Shown here piece by piece: positions 6,707-13,617 of a DNA stretch of 19,180 bases (within the stretch, counting starts at the first letter, position 1; each line of letters starts with the position of its first letter). The notes under the pieces were generated by a model, which saw nothing but the letters and a program-made list of their open reading frames with translations, did no database searches and had not been told where the DNA came from. Made by a program: the position numbers and the translations under genes. Source of the DNA: Woronichinia sp035285405 (GTDB lineage: Bacteria > Cyanobacteriota > Cyanobacteriia > Cyanobacteriales > Microcystaceae); contig JAYKJI010000027.1 of the NCBI GenBank assembly GCA_035285405.1, positions 1 to 19,180 on the forward strand. The letters are read 5' to 3'.

Positions 6707-7441
6707 TTATTGAGCCGGAAAACCAGCCGGCAAAATTGCGCCGGTAAGATCCGCCTGGGTGAAGATGGTTCCGGTTAAATCTGCTCCAGTAAAATCAACA
6801 TTTTGCAAAATCGCTCCGGTTAAATCGGCATAGCTTAAATCCGCACCGCGAAAACTGGCCCCTGTTAAGTCGGACAATAGGGAAGCGGTCTGAAGACTGA
6901 CATGAAAACTGGCTCGACAGAGTTTAGCGTTATCAAAATTGGCTTGATGTAGGTTGGCTGCGCTGAGATTGGCATAACTCAAATCGGCTCCTTGTAAATC
7001 TGCCTGTTCTAGATTAGTCCGTTGCTCGGCAGTGGGGCGAAAGTCAGTATCGAGTAAAGTTGCATTTTTTAAAATGGCATGACTCAAATTGGCACCACTG
7101 AGACTGGCCTTGTAGAGATAGGCGGCAGTGAGGTTGGCTCCGTTTAAATTGGCTCCGCTTAAATCCACATCTCGGAGAATGGCATCGGTCAGATCGGCTC
7201 CCTCTAAATCCGTTCCCCAGAGCAGTGCTTCACTAAAATTGGTTTTCTGAAGATTGGCCCGCACTAAATGGCTTTTTCCCAATCGTGCTTGACGAAAATC
7301 TGACCCAGAAAAATTGACTTCGGTTAGCGATCGCTGCAATAAATCCTGATCACGCAAATTAATACAGGGAAAGTCTCTTTCTCCGGCACTGTATCGTCTT
7401 AAGAGTTCTTCAACGTCCATCACAATGTTTGACTGAGACAC
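6707..7441 (-). CDS. pentapeptide-repeat protein
   Basis: Almost the whole protein from about residue 40 is made of A(D/N)LXX repeats, for example GADLTDAILRDVDLSGANLN and GANLSHAILKNATLLD. These fold into a right-handed four-sided beta helix. The run is broken at about 136-143 by DFRPTAEQRTN, a probable loop, and resumes. The N-terminal MDVEELLRRYSAGERDF is the usual opening of a large cyanobacterial group of these proteins. No signal peptide is seen, so it is probably cytoplasmic. The function of such proteins is mostly unknown, and nothing suggests a gyrase-protecting role. The frame opens with GTG at 7441; the ATG at 7420 gives 237 residues and fits the family opening better. Neither start has a Shine-Dalgarno. 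The gene is divergent from nrtA across a 323-base spacer and is followed closely by ribD. Confidence 0.9.
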   Translation of the reverse strand: MSQSNIVMDVEELLRRYSAGERDFPCINLRDQDLLQRSLTEVNFSGSDFRQARLGKSHLVRANLQKTNFSEALLWGTDLEGADLTDAILRDVDLSGANLNGANLTAAYLYKASLSGANLSHAILKNATLLDTDFRPTAEQRTNLEQADLQGADLSYANLSAANLHQANFDNAKLCRASFHVSLQTASLLSDLTGASFRGADLSYADLTGAILQNVDFTGADLTGTIFTQADLTGAILPAGFPAQ

Positions 7442-7764
7442 TTATTTAGGGGAGGAATGGGAGTGTTTTCGCTTCCTATTTTAGCGGTTGACGGTAGGAA
7501 CTCAACATATTTAGGGGGTCATCCTTAAATTTTCCGTCCTAATTTAGTCTGGCTCTTAACAGCGATCGCCGAATTATGACCGAATTATTGGAGTGGGGGA
7601 TAACGCCAAGCCTAGTGTCCTAGAGATGCAGAAAAGACGAAAGGGAATGAAAAAAACGCATAACAAGTGAATTTTTGTTACAAACAATACAAATCTTTAC
7701 AAAAAAAAATACCACTCTTAAGGAGTAATTCCAAGGCTTTCATGATCAGCCTATTTGATGCCAA
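7442..7764. other. 323-base divergent spacer upstream of nrtA
   Basis: This region separates the pentapeptide-repeat gene (-) from nrtA (+). It holds one HIP1 octamer at 7562-7569, the NtcA-like site at 7677-7690, an A-rich tract at 7701-7709, AAGGAG at 7720-7725 and a mini-ORF at 7742-7768. I see no other gene, RNA or clear promoter for the - strand gene. Confidence 0.5.
7677..7690 (+). promoter_or_regulatory. NtcA-like activator site for the nrt operon
   Basis: GTTACAAACAATAC fits the NtcA pattern GTA-N8-TAC with one mismatch (GTT). The flanking T and A extend the TGT...ACA symmetry. NtcA, the global nitrogen regulator, binds such sites centred near -41.5. The site centre is about 81 bases before nrtA. 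A matching -10 (TAN3T) at the right distance is poor; TACCAC at 7710-7715 is the nearest. NtcA control of nrt genes is well known in cyanobacteria. Confidence 0.45.
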
Positions 7765-7768
7765 ATGA
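7742..7768 (+). other. mini-ORF overlapping the nrtA start (ATGA)
   Basis: An ATG at 7742 opens eight codons (M-I-S-L-F-D-A-K) ending in a TGA at 7766-7768, which overlaps the nrtA ATG as ATGA. AAGG at 7733-7736 could serve as its ribosome binding site, whereas nrtA itself has none close by. It could feed ribosomes to nrtA by re-initiation, or arise by chance. Confidence 0.3.
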
Positions 7769-9105
7769 GTAGACTTTCTAGACGTAATTTTATTTTAACG
7801 GCTGGAGCAACGGCCCTCGGTGCCACCGTTTTACATGGATGTACTTCAGGTAATGCCCCCACCACGAACGCTTCGCCGACAACAGAAGGAAAGGCAAGTC
7901 CTACGATGGCATCAGGGGGAGAAGCACCGGAAGTAACCACGGCTAAATTAGGATTTATTGCCTTAACGGATTCTGCTCCTTTAATTATTGCCAAAGAAAA
8001 GGGCTTATTCGACAAGTATGGCATGACAGGAGTAGAAGTACTGAAACAGGCATCCTGGCCCGTGACCCGCGATAATTTGGAACTGGGTTCAGAAGGTGGC
8101 GGTATTGATGGAGCACATATTTTATCGCCCATGCCCTACTTTATGACTTTGGGAACGATTACCAAGACGAAAAAGCCTGTCCCCATGTACATTTTGGCTA
8201 GGTTAAATACTCAGGGACAAGCTATTTCTTTAGCCAATACCTATAAACCCCTCAAAGTGGAACTAGACAGTACACCCCTCAAAGCAGAATTTGCCAAGGC
8301 GAAAGCGGGCGGCAAGGAATCCAAAGTTGCCATTACTTTTCCAGGGGGAACCCATGATTTATGGATGCGTTATTGGTTAGCGGCGGGCGGTATCGACCCC
8401 AATAAAGATGTTTCTGTCATTCCCGTGCCACCTCCTCAAATGGTGGCTAATATGAAGGTGGGCAATATGTCGGCTTTCTGTGTGGGTGAACCTTGGAATG
8501 CTCAGTTAGTCAATCAAAAATTGGGCTATTCAGCCTTAATTACCGGGCAATTGTGGAAAGATCACCCTGAAAAAGCCTTTACGATGCGAAAAGATTGGGT
8601 CGATAAAAATCCGAAGGCAGCTTTGGCCCTTTTAAAAGCAGTTTTAGAAGCCCAACAATGGTGTGATGATCCTGCCAATAAAGAGGAAATGGTTAAGATT
8701 ATTTCCGGTCGTCAATACTTAAAAGTTCCCCCCGACGATATTCTTGGACGCTTACAGGGCAAGGTGGATTTTGGTGATGGTCGTAAATTGGATGATCCTG
8801 ATTTAGCGATGAAGTTCTGGAAAGATAATGCTTCCTATCCCTATAAGAGCCATGATCTTTGGTTTTTAACGGAAGATATGCGTTGGGGGTATTTACCTCA
8901 AACAACCGATACGAAAGCTGTGATTGATGCGGTGAATCGGGAAGACCTTTGGAAAGAGGCTGCTAAAGAGATCGGCGTTCCTGCTGAACAAATTCCTGCT
9001 TCTTCTTCTCGTGGCGTTGAAACCTTTTTTGATGGGGTGAAGTTTGATCCTGAAAATCCTAAGGCCTATTTAGATGGTCTGAAGATTAAAGCGATGAAAG
9101 GTTAA
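7765..9105 (+). CDS. nrtA: nitrate-binding lipoprotein of the ABC transporter
   Basis: NrtA captures nitrate (and nitrite) outside the plasma membrane and delivers it to NrtB. The 446-residue precursor has a twin-arginine-like motif SRRNFIL (5-11), a hydrophobic stretch and a lipobox VLHGC with C26 as the lipidated residue. A Ser/Thr/Pro-rich linker runs to about residue 55. The binding domain starts at KLGFIALTDSAPLIIAKEKG. W98 (KQASW), Q152 (NTQGQAI), H197 (GGTHDLW) and K270 lie where ligand-contact residues occur in the family as far as I recall. The length is normal and the reading frame intact. The start is fixed by the signal sequence rather than by a ribosome binding site. It is first in the nrtABCD order and the NtcA-like site upstream suggests induction under nitrogen limitation. 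A paralogous bicarbonate binder (CmpA) is less likely, because the downstream fusion and gene order match nrt, though cmp operons share that layout. Confidence 0.93.
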   Translation: MSRLSRRNFILTAGATALGATVLHGCTSGNAPTTNASPTTEGKASPTMASGGEAPEVTTAKLGFIALTDSAPLIIAKEKGLFDKYGMTGVEVLKQASWPVTRDNLELGSEGGGIDGAHILSPMPYFMTLGTITKTKKPVPMYILARLNTQGQAISLANTYKPLKVELDSTPLKAEFAKAKAGGKESKVAITFPGGTHDLWMRYWLAAGGIDPNKDVSVIPVPPPQMVANMKVGNMSAFCVGEPWNAQLVNQKLGYSALITGQLWKDHPEKAFTMRKDWVDKNPKAALALLKAVLEAQQWCDDPANKEEMVKIISGRQYLKVPPDDILGRLQGKVDFGDGRKLDDPDLAMKFWKDNASYPYKSHDLWFLTEDMRWGYLPQTTDTKAVIDAVNREDLWKEAAKEIGVPAEQIPASSSRGVETFFDGVKFDPENPKAYLDGLKIKAMKG

Positions 9106-9125
9106 TCCTCATTGAGTTTCCGTAG

Positions 9126-9144
9126 GGGCGCATTGCGTGCGCCC
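9126..9144 (+). repeat. REP-like GC hairpin between nrtA and nrtB
   Basis: GGGCGCA (9126-9132) pairs perfectly with TGCGCCC (9138-9144) over a 5-base loop, ahead of no T-run. The word TAGGGGCGCA...TGCGCCC is a dispersed cyanobacterial repeat form as I recall it. Between two genes of one operon it may stabilise the nrtA message or attenuate read-through. A second inverted word, CCCTTTTTAAAAGGG, lies at 9163-9177. Confidence 0.55.
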
Positions 9145-9207
9145 AAGAGCATCTTTACCTAACCCTTTTTAAAAGGGAAATTGATAATAAATTTATTGGT
9201 ATCTTTT

Positions 9208-10038
9208 ATGGCTAATGTAACAGTAAATCAACGGCGATCGCGGAGTAATCCTTTGGGGTTTCTCAGCCATTCCCAAAAATTGATGCGCCCTTTGGTGGCA
9301 GTTATCGTTTTATTAGTGATCTGGCAAATTATTTGTTCTGGGCCTAATCCCAATTTACCCAGCCCGATTAAGGTGGTTCAAGAAACCTGGAATCCGTTGA
9401 TTATTAATCCTTTTTTCGACAATGGCGGAACGGATAAGGGTCTTGGCTTGCAGATTTTTGCAAGTTTAACCCGTGTGGCAGTCGGTTTTTCGCTGGCGGC
9501 TATTGTCGGAATTGCTTTAGGCATTTTAATTGGCAGTAGTCGATTGATGTACGATGCCCTTGATCCTATTTTTCAGGTATTAAGAACCATCCCCCCCCTC
9601 GCCTGGTTGCCGATCGCCTTGGCGGCACTACGGGAAAGTGAACCTTCAGCCATTTTCGTAATTTTTATCACCTCTATTTGGCCGATTATCATTAATACTA
9701 CGGTGGGAGTACAACAGGTTCCCCAGGATTATCGCAATGTTTCACGGGTCTTGCAACTCTCGAACCTTGAATACTTTTTTAATATTCTCTTTCCGGCTGC
9801 CGTTCCCTATATTTTTACAGGTCTTCGCATCGGCATTGGTCTTTCTTGGTTGGCGATCGTTGCGGCTGAAATGTTAGTGGGAGGTGTGGGTATTGGCTTC
9901 TTTATTTGGGATGCCTACAACAGTTCTCGCATGAGTGAAATTATTTTGGCTCTGGTCTATGTGGGTTTAGTCGGCTTATTGTTAGACCGTTTTGTTGCCT
10001 TTATTGCCAGTTTGGTAGTCCCTGCTGAACAAAAATAG
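9208..10038 (+). CDS. nrtB: nitrate ABC transporter permease
   Basis: NrtB forms the membrane channel of the nitrate transporter. The 276-residue protein has a basic N-terminal part and then about six hydrophobic segments, including VAVIVLLVIWQIICSG, RVAVGFSLAAIVGIALGILIG and a final ILALVYVGLVGLLLDRF. The cytoplasmic EAA loop that docks on the ATPase lies between ISNTTVG-like and SWLAIVAAE segments: RVLQLSNLEYFFNILFPAAVPYIFTGLRIGIG. I take the ATG at 9208 (MANVTVNQRR) as the start. A TTG at 9181, preceded by AAAAGGGAAA, would add nine residues that do not look family-like. Eight C in a row at 9591-9598 encode part of TIPPLAWLP. It lies 102 bases after nrtA and 176 before nrtC. Confidence 0.93.
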   Translation: MANVTVNQRRSRSNPLGFLSHSQKLMRPLVAVIVLLVIWQIICSGPNPNLPSPIKVVQETWNPLIINPFFDNGGTDKGLGLQIFASLTRVAVGFSLAAIVGIALGILIGSSRLMYDALDPIFQVLRTIPPLAWLPIALAALRESEPSAIFVIFITSIWPIIINTTVGVQQVPQDYRNVSRVLQLSNLEYFFNILFPAAVPYIFTGLRIGIGLSWLAIVAAEMLVGGVGIGFFIWDAYNSSRMSEIILALVYVGLVGLLLDRFVAFIASLVVPAEQK

Positions 10039-10043
10039 TTAAT

Positions 10044-10203
10044 TAATTGATAGTGGATAATTGACAATTGATAATTGCAAGTCGAGTTTCAAGGGCTGAT
10101 GAATTATTATCAGTTATCATCAAACAAAGATCACTCATTAACAACTACTCATTATCCACTATCCACTATCCACTATCCATTATTCATTATCCACTATCAA
10201 TTA
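10044..10203. repeat. AT-rich repeat, copy D: 18-bp perfect inverted repeat with heptad array
   Basis: TAATTGATAGTGGATAAT at 10044-10061 is exactly complementary to 10186-10203, with 124 bases between. The downstream arm lies in a tandem array of the heptamer CACTATC and variants at 10151-10210, which ends 4 bases before the nrtC ATG. The words are the same as in copies A-C but here they occur in both orientations. The 230-base open frame from 10075 is a translation of this array, not a gene. Nothing else is seen in the spacer 10039-10214. Confidence 0.8.
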
Positions 10204-10214
10204 TCCATTAAATT

Positions 10215-12230
10215 ATGTCTGCTTTTATTGAAATTGACCACGTTGATCGCATTTTTTCCCTACCCAATGGCGATCGCTATATTGCCCTCAAAAATATTGA
10301 ATTAAAAATTAAACCAGGGGAATTTATTTCTCTCATTGGTCACTCTGGTTGCGGAAAATCAACGCTATTAAACATGGTGTCGGGGTTAGATAAACCGACC
10401 TTTGGTGGCGTAATTATGGAAGGCCGAGAAATTAAAGGGCCAGGCCCGGAACGGATGGTCGTTTTCCAAAATTATTCGCTGTTACCCTGGTTAACGGTCA
10501 AACAAAATATTGGCTTGGCTGTCCATCGGGTTTTGCGAAATCTTCCCAAGGCTGAACGGGAAAAAATTATTGATGACAATATTGCTCTTGTCGGTTTACA
10601 AAGAGCAGCCCATAAACGTCCTGGGGAATTATCTGGGGGCATGAAACAACGGGTAGCGATCGCCCGTGCCCTGGCCATCCGTCCGAAAGTCCTGTTATTA
10701 GATGAACCCTTTGGAGCCTTAGATGCTTTGACCAGGGGCAATTTACAGGAACGATTAATGGAAATTGTCCAGGAAAGTCAAGTGACCTGCATTATGGTGA
10801 CTCATGATGTGGATGAGGCTCTTTTGCTCTCCGATCGGGTTGTCATGCTCACCACGGGGCCAGAAGCCCACATCGGCCAGATTTTAGAGGTTCCCATTCC
10901 TCGCCCTCGTCATCGTTTAGAAGTGGTTAATCATCCCAGTTACTATGCTCTGCGCAGTGAGATGGTCTATTTTCTCAACCAACAAAAACGGGTCAAGAAA
11001 GTGGGTCAAGTTCCCCAAGCACCCATGATTGTCACGGGCAATGGTTTAGAGAAAATCAATCTCAATATTGGTTTTATTCCCCTCACCGATTGCGCTCCTC
11101 TGGTAGTGGCCCAGGAAAAAGGCTTCTTCCAAGAACACGGCCTTGAAGCGGTGCAGTTAGTGAGAGAACCCAGTTGGCAAGCGATCGCCGAAGGGATTAC
11201 CAGTAATCGTCTTGATGCGGCCCAGATGGTAGCCGGAATGCCCTTAGCCCTCACCTTGGGCATGGGAGGAAGATTACCTCTCCCGATTATCAATGCCCTG
11301 GTCATGAGTCGCAACGGTAATGCCATTACCCTCAGCAATCGATTTGCCGAAACGGGTGTACGATCCCTTGCCGATCTTAAAGCGCAGTTAGCCGCAACGC
11401 CAGATCAGGTCTCCACCTTGGGTATGGTACATCCTGCCTCAATGCAAAATTTATTATTGCGTTATTGGTTAGCTGCCGGCGGAATTGATCCCGATCAGGA
11501 TGTTAATCTCAGCCGTTTACCCCCAGCCCAGATGGTAGCCAATCTCAAGGCGGGCAATATTGATGGTTACTGTGTGGGAGAACCTTGGAATTCTCGTGCT
11601 GTCTATGAAGGCCTAGGCTATGTCATGGCCACCGATCTCGATATTTGGGACGGTCACGCAGAAAAAGTTTTAGGTGTAAGAGAAGATTGGGTCAGTCAAT
11701 ATCCTGAAACTCATATCGCCCTGGTTAAAGCTCTGTTACAAGCCTGTGAATATTGTGATGATCGGCGTAATCGCGAAGAAATCCTCGGTTATCTCTGTCA
11801 ACCGAATTACGTTGGCTCTTTACCCGAATATACTCGTCCTGGCTTTATCGATCCCTATAATCGCGGTAATGGTTCGGAACCAGAAATGTTGCTACGTTTT
11901 AACCAGTTCTATGTAGAGCAGGCCAATTGTCCCTCCCGTAGCGAAGGACTGTGGACATTAACCCAACTGGCTCGCTGGGGTTACACACCTTTTCCAAAAA
12001 ACTGGGTGGAAATTATCGAACGGGTGCGCCGTCCAGACCTTTTTGGTGAAGCCTGTCGTCAGATAGGTTGGCCTGATATGGAAAGCGATCGCCCCAATAT
12101 TACTTTATTTGATGGTATGGTCTTTACTGCTAATGATCCTTTAGGCTATATCAAACGTTTTAATATTCACCGTGATATTAAAGTTTCAGAAATTCTCCTG
12201 GATAACCCTGAAAGCGTGAAGAGTTTATAG
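10215..12230 (+). CDS. nrtC: nitrate transport ATPase fused to a solute-binding-like domain
   Basis: NrtC pairs with NrtD as the ATPase of the nitrate transporter. Residues 1-260 are an ABC ATPase: Walker A GHSGCGKST (42-50), Q-loop Q85 (VFQNY), signature LSGGMKQ (139-145), Walker B VLLLDEP (159-165) and H-loop H197 (THDVDEA). A linker of about 20 residues (KRVKKVGQVPQAP) leads to a NrtA-like domain from about 282 (LNIGFIPLTDCAPLVVAQEKG) to the end, without a signal peptide and therefore cytoplasmic. In cyanobacteria this domain is known to sense ammonium or nitrogen status and to mediate inhibition of uptake. The 671-residue length matches the family. The start at 10215 has no Shine-Dalgarno and sits directly behind the heptad array. 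The alternative family member is CmpC of bicarbonate transport. Confidence 0.94.
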   Translation: MSAFIEIDHVDRIFSLPNGDRYIALKNIELKIKPGEFISLIGHSGCGKSTLLNMVSGLDKPTFGGVIMEGREIKGPGPERMVVFQNYSLLPWLTVKQNIGLAVHRVLRNLPKAEREKIIDDNIALVGLQRAAHKRPGELSGGMKQRVAIARALAIRPKVLLLDEPFGALDALTRGNLQERLMEIVQESQVTCIMVTHDVDEALLLSDRVVMLTTGPEAHIGQILEVPIPRPRHRLEVVNHPSYYALRSEMVYFLNQQKRVKKVGQVPQAPMIVTGNGLEKINLNIGFIPLTDCAPLVVAQEKGFFQEHGLEAVQLVREPSWQAIAEGITSNRLDAAQMVAGMPLALTLGMGGRLPLPIINALVMSRNGNAITLSNRFAETGVRSLADLKAQLAATPDQVSTLGMVHPASMQNLLLRYWLAAGGIDPDQDVNLSRLPPAQMVANLKAGNIDGYCVGEPWNSRAVYEGLGYVMATDLDIWDGHAEKVLGVREDWVSQYPETHIALVKALLQACEYCDDRRNREEILGYLCQPNYVGSLPEYTRPGFIDPYNRGNGSEPEMLLRFNQFYVEQANCPSRSEGLWTLTQLARWGYTPFPKNWVEIIERVRRPDLFGEACRQIGWPDMESDRPNITLFDGMVFTANDPLGYIKRFNIHRDIKVSEILLDNPESVKSL

Positions 12231-12407
12231 GGAATAGTTGATAGAGGAGGGTGGATAAAGAATGATAAATGGGAACTCTCAATGCTGATTCTTTGTTTAT
12301 TAACCTGAGTCTCACAACTTGCACTTCCTCGCAATTTCAGAATGATGCCATCAGCCCCTAACTATTCACTATCGTCTATTCATTATTTACTATCACCTAT
12401 TCACTAA
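12231..12407. repeat. AT-rich repeat, copy E, inverted pair in the nrtC-nrtD spacer
   Basis: GAATAGTTGATAG at 12232-12244 matches the complement of CTATCACCTATTC at 12390-12402 at 12 of 13 positions. The downstream part 12358-12407 is a run of CTATTCACTATC-type units that stops 2 bases before the nrtD ATG. A smaller pair, AAAGAAT (12257-12263) with ATTCTTT (12288-12294), lies inside. The layout mirrors copy D. No gene is seen in this spacer. Confidence 0.7.
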
Positions 12408-12409
12408 CC

Positions 12410-13408
12410 ATGTTGACAATGACTGCCACTGAGAATCCTCAAACCAAAGAAACTACTGCCTTTTTAGCCATTGAAAATGTTTCCAAAGTTTATCAAACGG
12501 CTCGCGGCCCCTATACGGTGTTAGAAGGGGTTAATTTGGATGTAAAAGAGGGAGAATTTATCTGTGTTATTGGTCACTCCGGTTGTGGTAAATCCACTTT
12601 ATTAAATATGATTTCCGGCTTTAATAAGCCGACTGATGGAACTGTTAAATTAAAAGATAAAATCATTCAAGGGCCAGGGCCTGATCGCATGATGGTTTTT
12701 CAAAATTATTGTCTTTTACCCTGGAAGACTGCCTATGAAAACGTCTTTTTAGCCGTTAGTTCGGTGTATCCTAATAAATCCAAAGATGAAAAAAATCAAC
12801 TGGTGGCTCACTATCTAGAAATGGTTGGTTTAACTGAAGCCGCTAAGAAAAAACCGAATCAATTATCCGGCGGCATGAAACAACGGGTGGCGATCGCCCG
12901 TGCCTTGGCCATTTCCCCTGAAGTCTTAATTTTAGATGAACCCTTTGGAGCCTTAGATGCCATTACCAAAGAAGAATTACAGGAAGAATTATTGAAAATC
13001 TGGCGAGAAAATCAACTGACCGTTTTAATGATTACCCATGATATTGATGAGGCTTTATTTTTAGCAGATCGACTTGTGATGATGACCAATGGCCCCAGTG
13101 CAAAAATCGGCGAGATTTTAAACATTCCTTTCCCACGTCCCCGCGATCGCGCCCAAATGATGGACGATCCCAAATATTACGAATTACGCAATTATGCTCT
13201 GGATTTTCTCTTTCATCGTTATGCCCATGATGAAGATGATGAAGTCAAAGAAGAACTGCCTAATCATGGTTTATTATTCAAAAAAATTGTGGCTGGTGTA
13301 CTTAGTTTAGCGGCACTTTCCTTAGTGGGTGTAGGTTTAGTACAAACTTTTTCTCAAAAAGGAGGGGATGTTTCTCAACCCACGATTACGACTCCGGCGC
13401 AACCTTGA
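12410..13408 (+). CDS. nrtD: nitrate transport ATPase with a C-terminal membrane-helix extension
   Basis: NrtD is the second ATPase subunit of the nitrate transporter. The 332-residue protein has Walker A GHSGCGKST (55-63), Q-loop Q98 (VFQNY), signature LSGGMKQ (152-158), Walker B VLILDEP (172-178) and H-loop H210 (THDIDEA). The ATPase proper ends at about residue 270 (LDFLFHRY). An acidic linker (HDEDDEVKEELP) follows, then a hydrophobic helix at about 291-313 (KIVAGVLSLAALSLVGVGLVQTF) and a Ser/Thr/Pro tail. As I recall, the Synechococcus elongatus NrtD is about 274 residues and lacks this tail, so the extension may anchor the subunit or contact NrtB. It is not a frameshift into another gene, because the frame is continuous to the TGA. 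The ATG at 12410 has no Shine-Dalgarno; ATG at 12419 is an alternative. Confidence 0.93.
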   Translation: MLTMTATENPQTKETTAFLAIENVSKVYQTARGPYTVLEGVNLDVKEGEFICVIGHSGCGKSTLLNMISGFNKPTDGTVKLKDKIIQGPGPDRMMVFQNYCLLPWKTAYENVFLAVSSVYPNKSKDEKNQLVAHYLEMVGLTEAAKKKPNQLSGGMKQRVAIARALAISPEVLILDEPFGALDAITKEELQEELLKIWRENQLTVLMITHDIDEALFLADRLVMMTNGPSAKIGEILNIPFPRPRDRAQMMDDPKYYELRNYALDFLFHRYAHDEDDEVKEELPNHGLLFKKIVAGVLSLAALSLVGVGLVQTFSQKGGDVSQPTITTPAQP

Positions 13409-13556
13409 AGCAGACCGTTCTTGTACTACTCATGGAATAAATAGTCGTCTTGAACTTCGATAAGCCTCAAACGATGCAAGCTTGGCAATGGGATTCAGGT
13501 GTCAGACACTGATTGCTGAGTTCGAGCATACTACATGGACGCAACCCTGAAATAAC

Positions 13557-13565
13557 TGCGATAAT
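13557..13565 (+). promoter_or_regulatory. candidate extended -10 promoter for cbiX
   Basis: TGCGATAAT is an extended -10 with one mismatch, 52 bases before the ATG at 13618. No good -35 is seen. It lies in the 209-base gap after nrtD, so the chelatase gene could be transcribed both by read-through and on its own. The gap also holds a short palindrome, GTGTCAGACAC, at 13499-13509. Confidence 0.3.
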
Positions 13566-13617
13566 AAAGCCTGTATTCTCTGAACAGTCCCTGAAGCTTA
13601 ATCTTTGTGACGCAAGA

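Noticed and set aside
7746..8132. 128-residue open frame antisense to nrtA
   Set aside because: It mirrors the nrtA coding frame, with no ribosome binding site or recognisable domain.
9126..9144. Rho-independent terminator after nrtA
   Set aside because: The hairpin is strong but no T-run follows it and the operon continues, so it is treated as a dispersed repeat.
9181..9207. TTG start for nrtB
   Set aside because: It adds nine residues unlike the usual NrtB opening; the ATG at 9208 fits better, although AAAAGGGAAA precedes the TTG.
10151..10210. CRISPR-like array
   Set aside because: Units are 7 bases, contiguous and degenerate, with no spacers and no cas genes.
10075..10305. 76-residue open frame between nrtB and nrtC
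   Set aside because: It is a translation of the heptad repeat array (recurrent IHYPL and similar words) and runs into nrtC in another frame.
7765..13408. Bicarbonate transporter cmpABCD instead of nrtABCD
   Set aside because: The layout is shared, but the chelatase for siroheme behind it and the NtcA-like site ahead favour nitrate; an alignment of NrtA ligand residues would settle it.
13513..13617. TTG start for the chelatase gene
   Set aside because: The 35 extra residues do not resemble the family, which begins shortly before LLMIGHG; the stretch holds a possible promoter instead.
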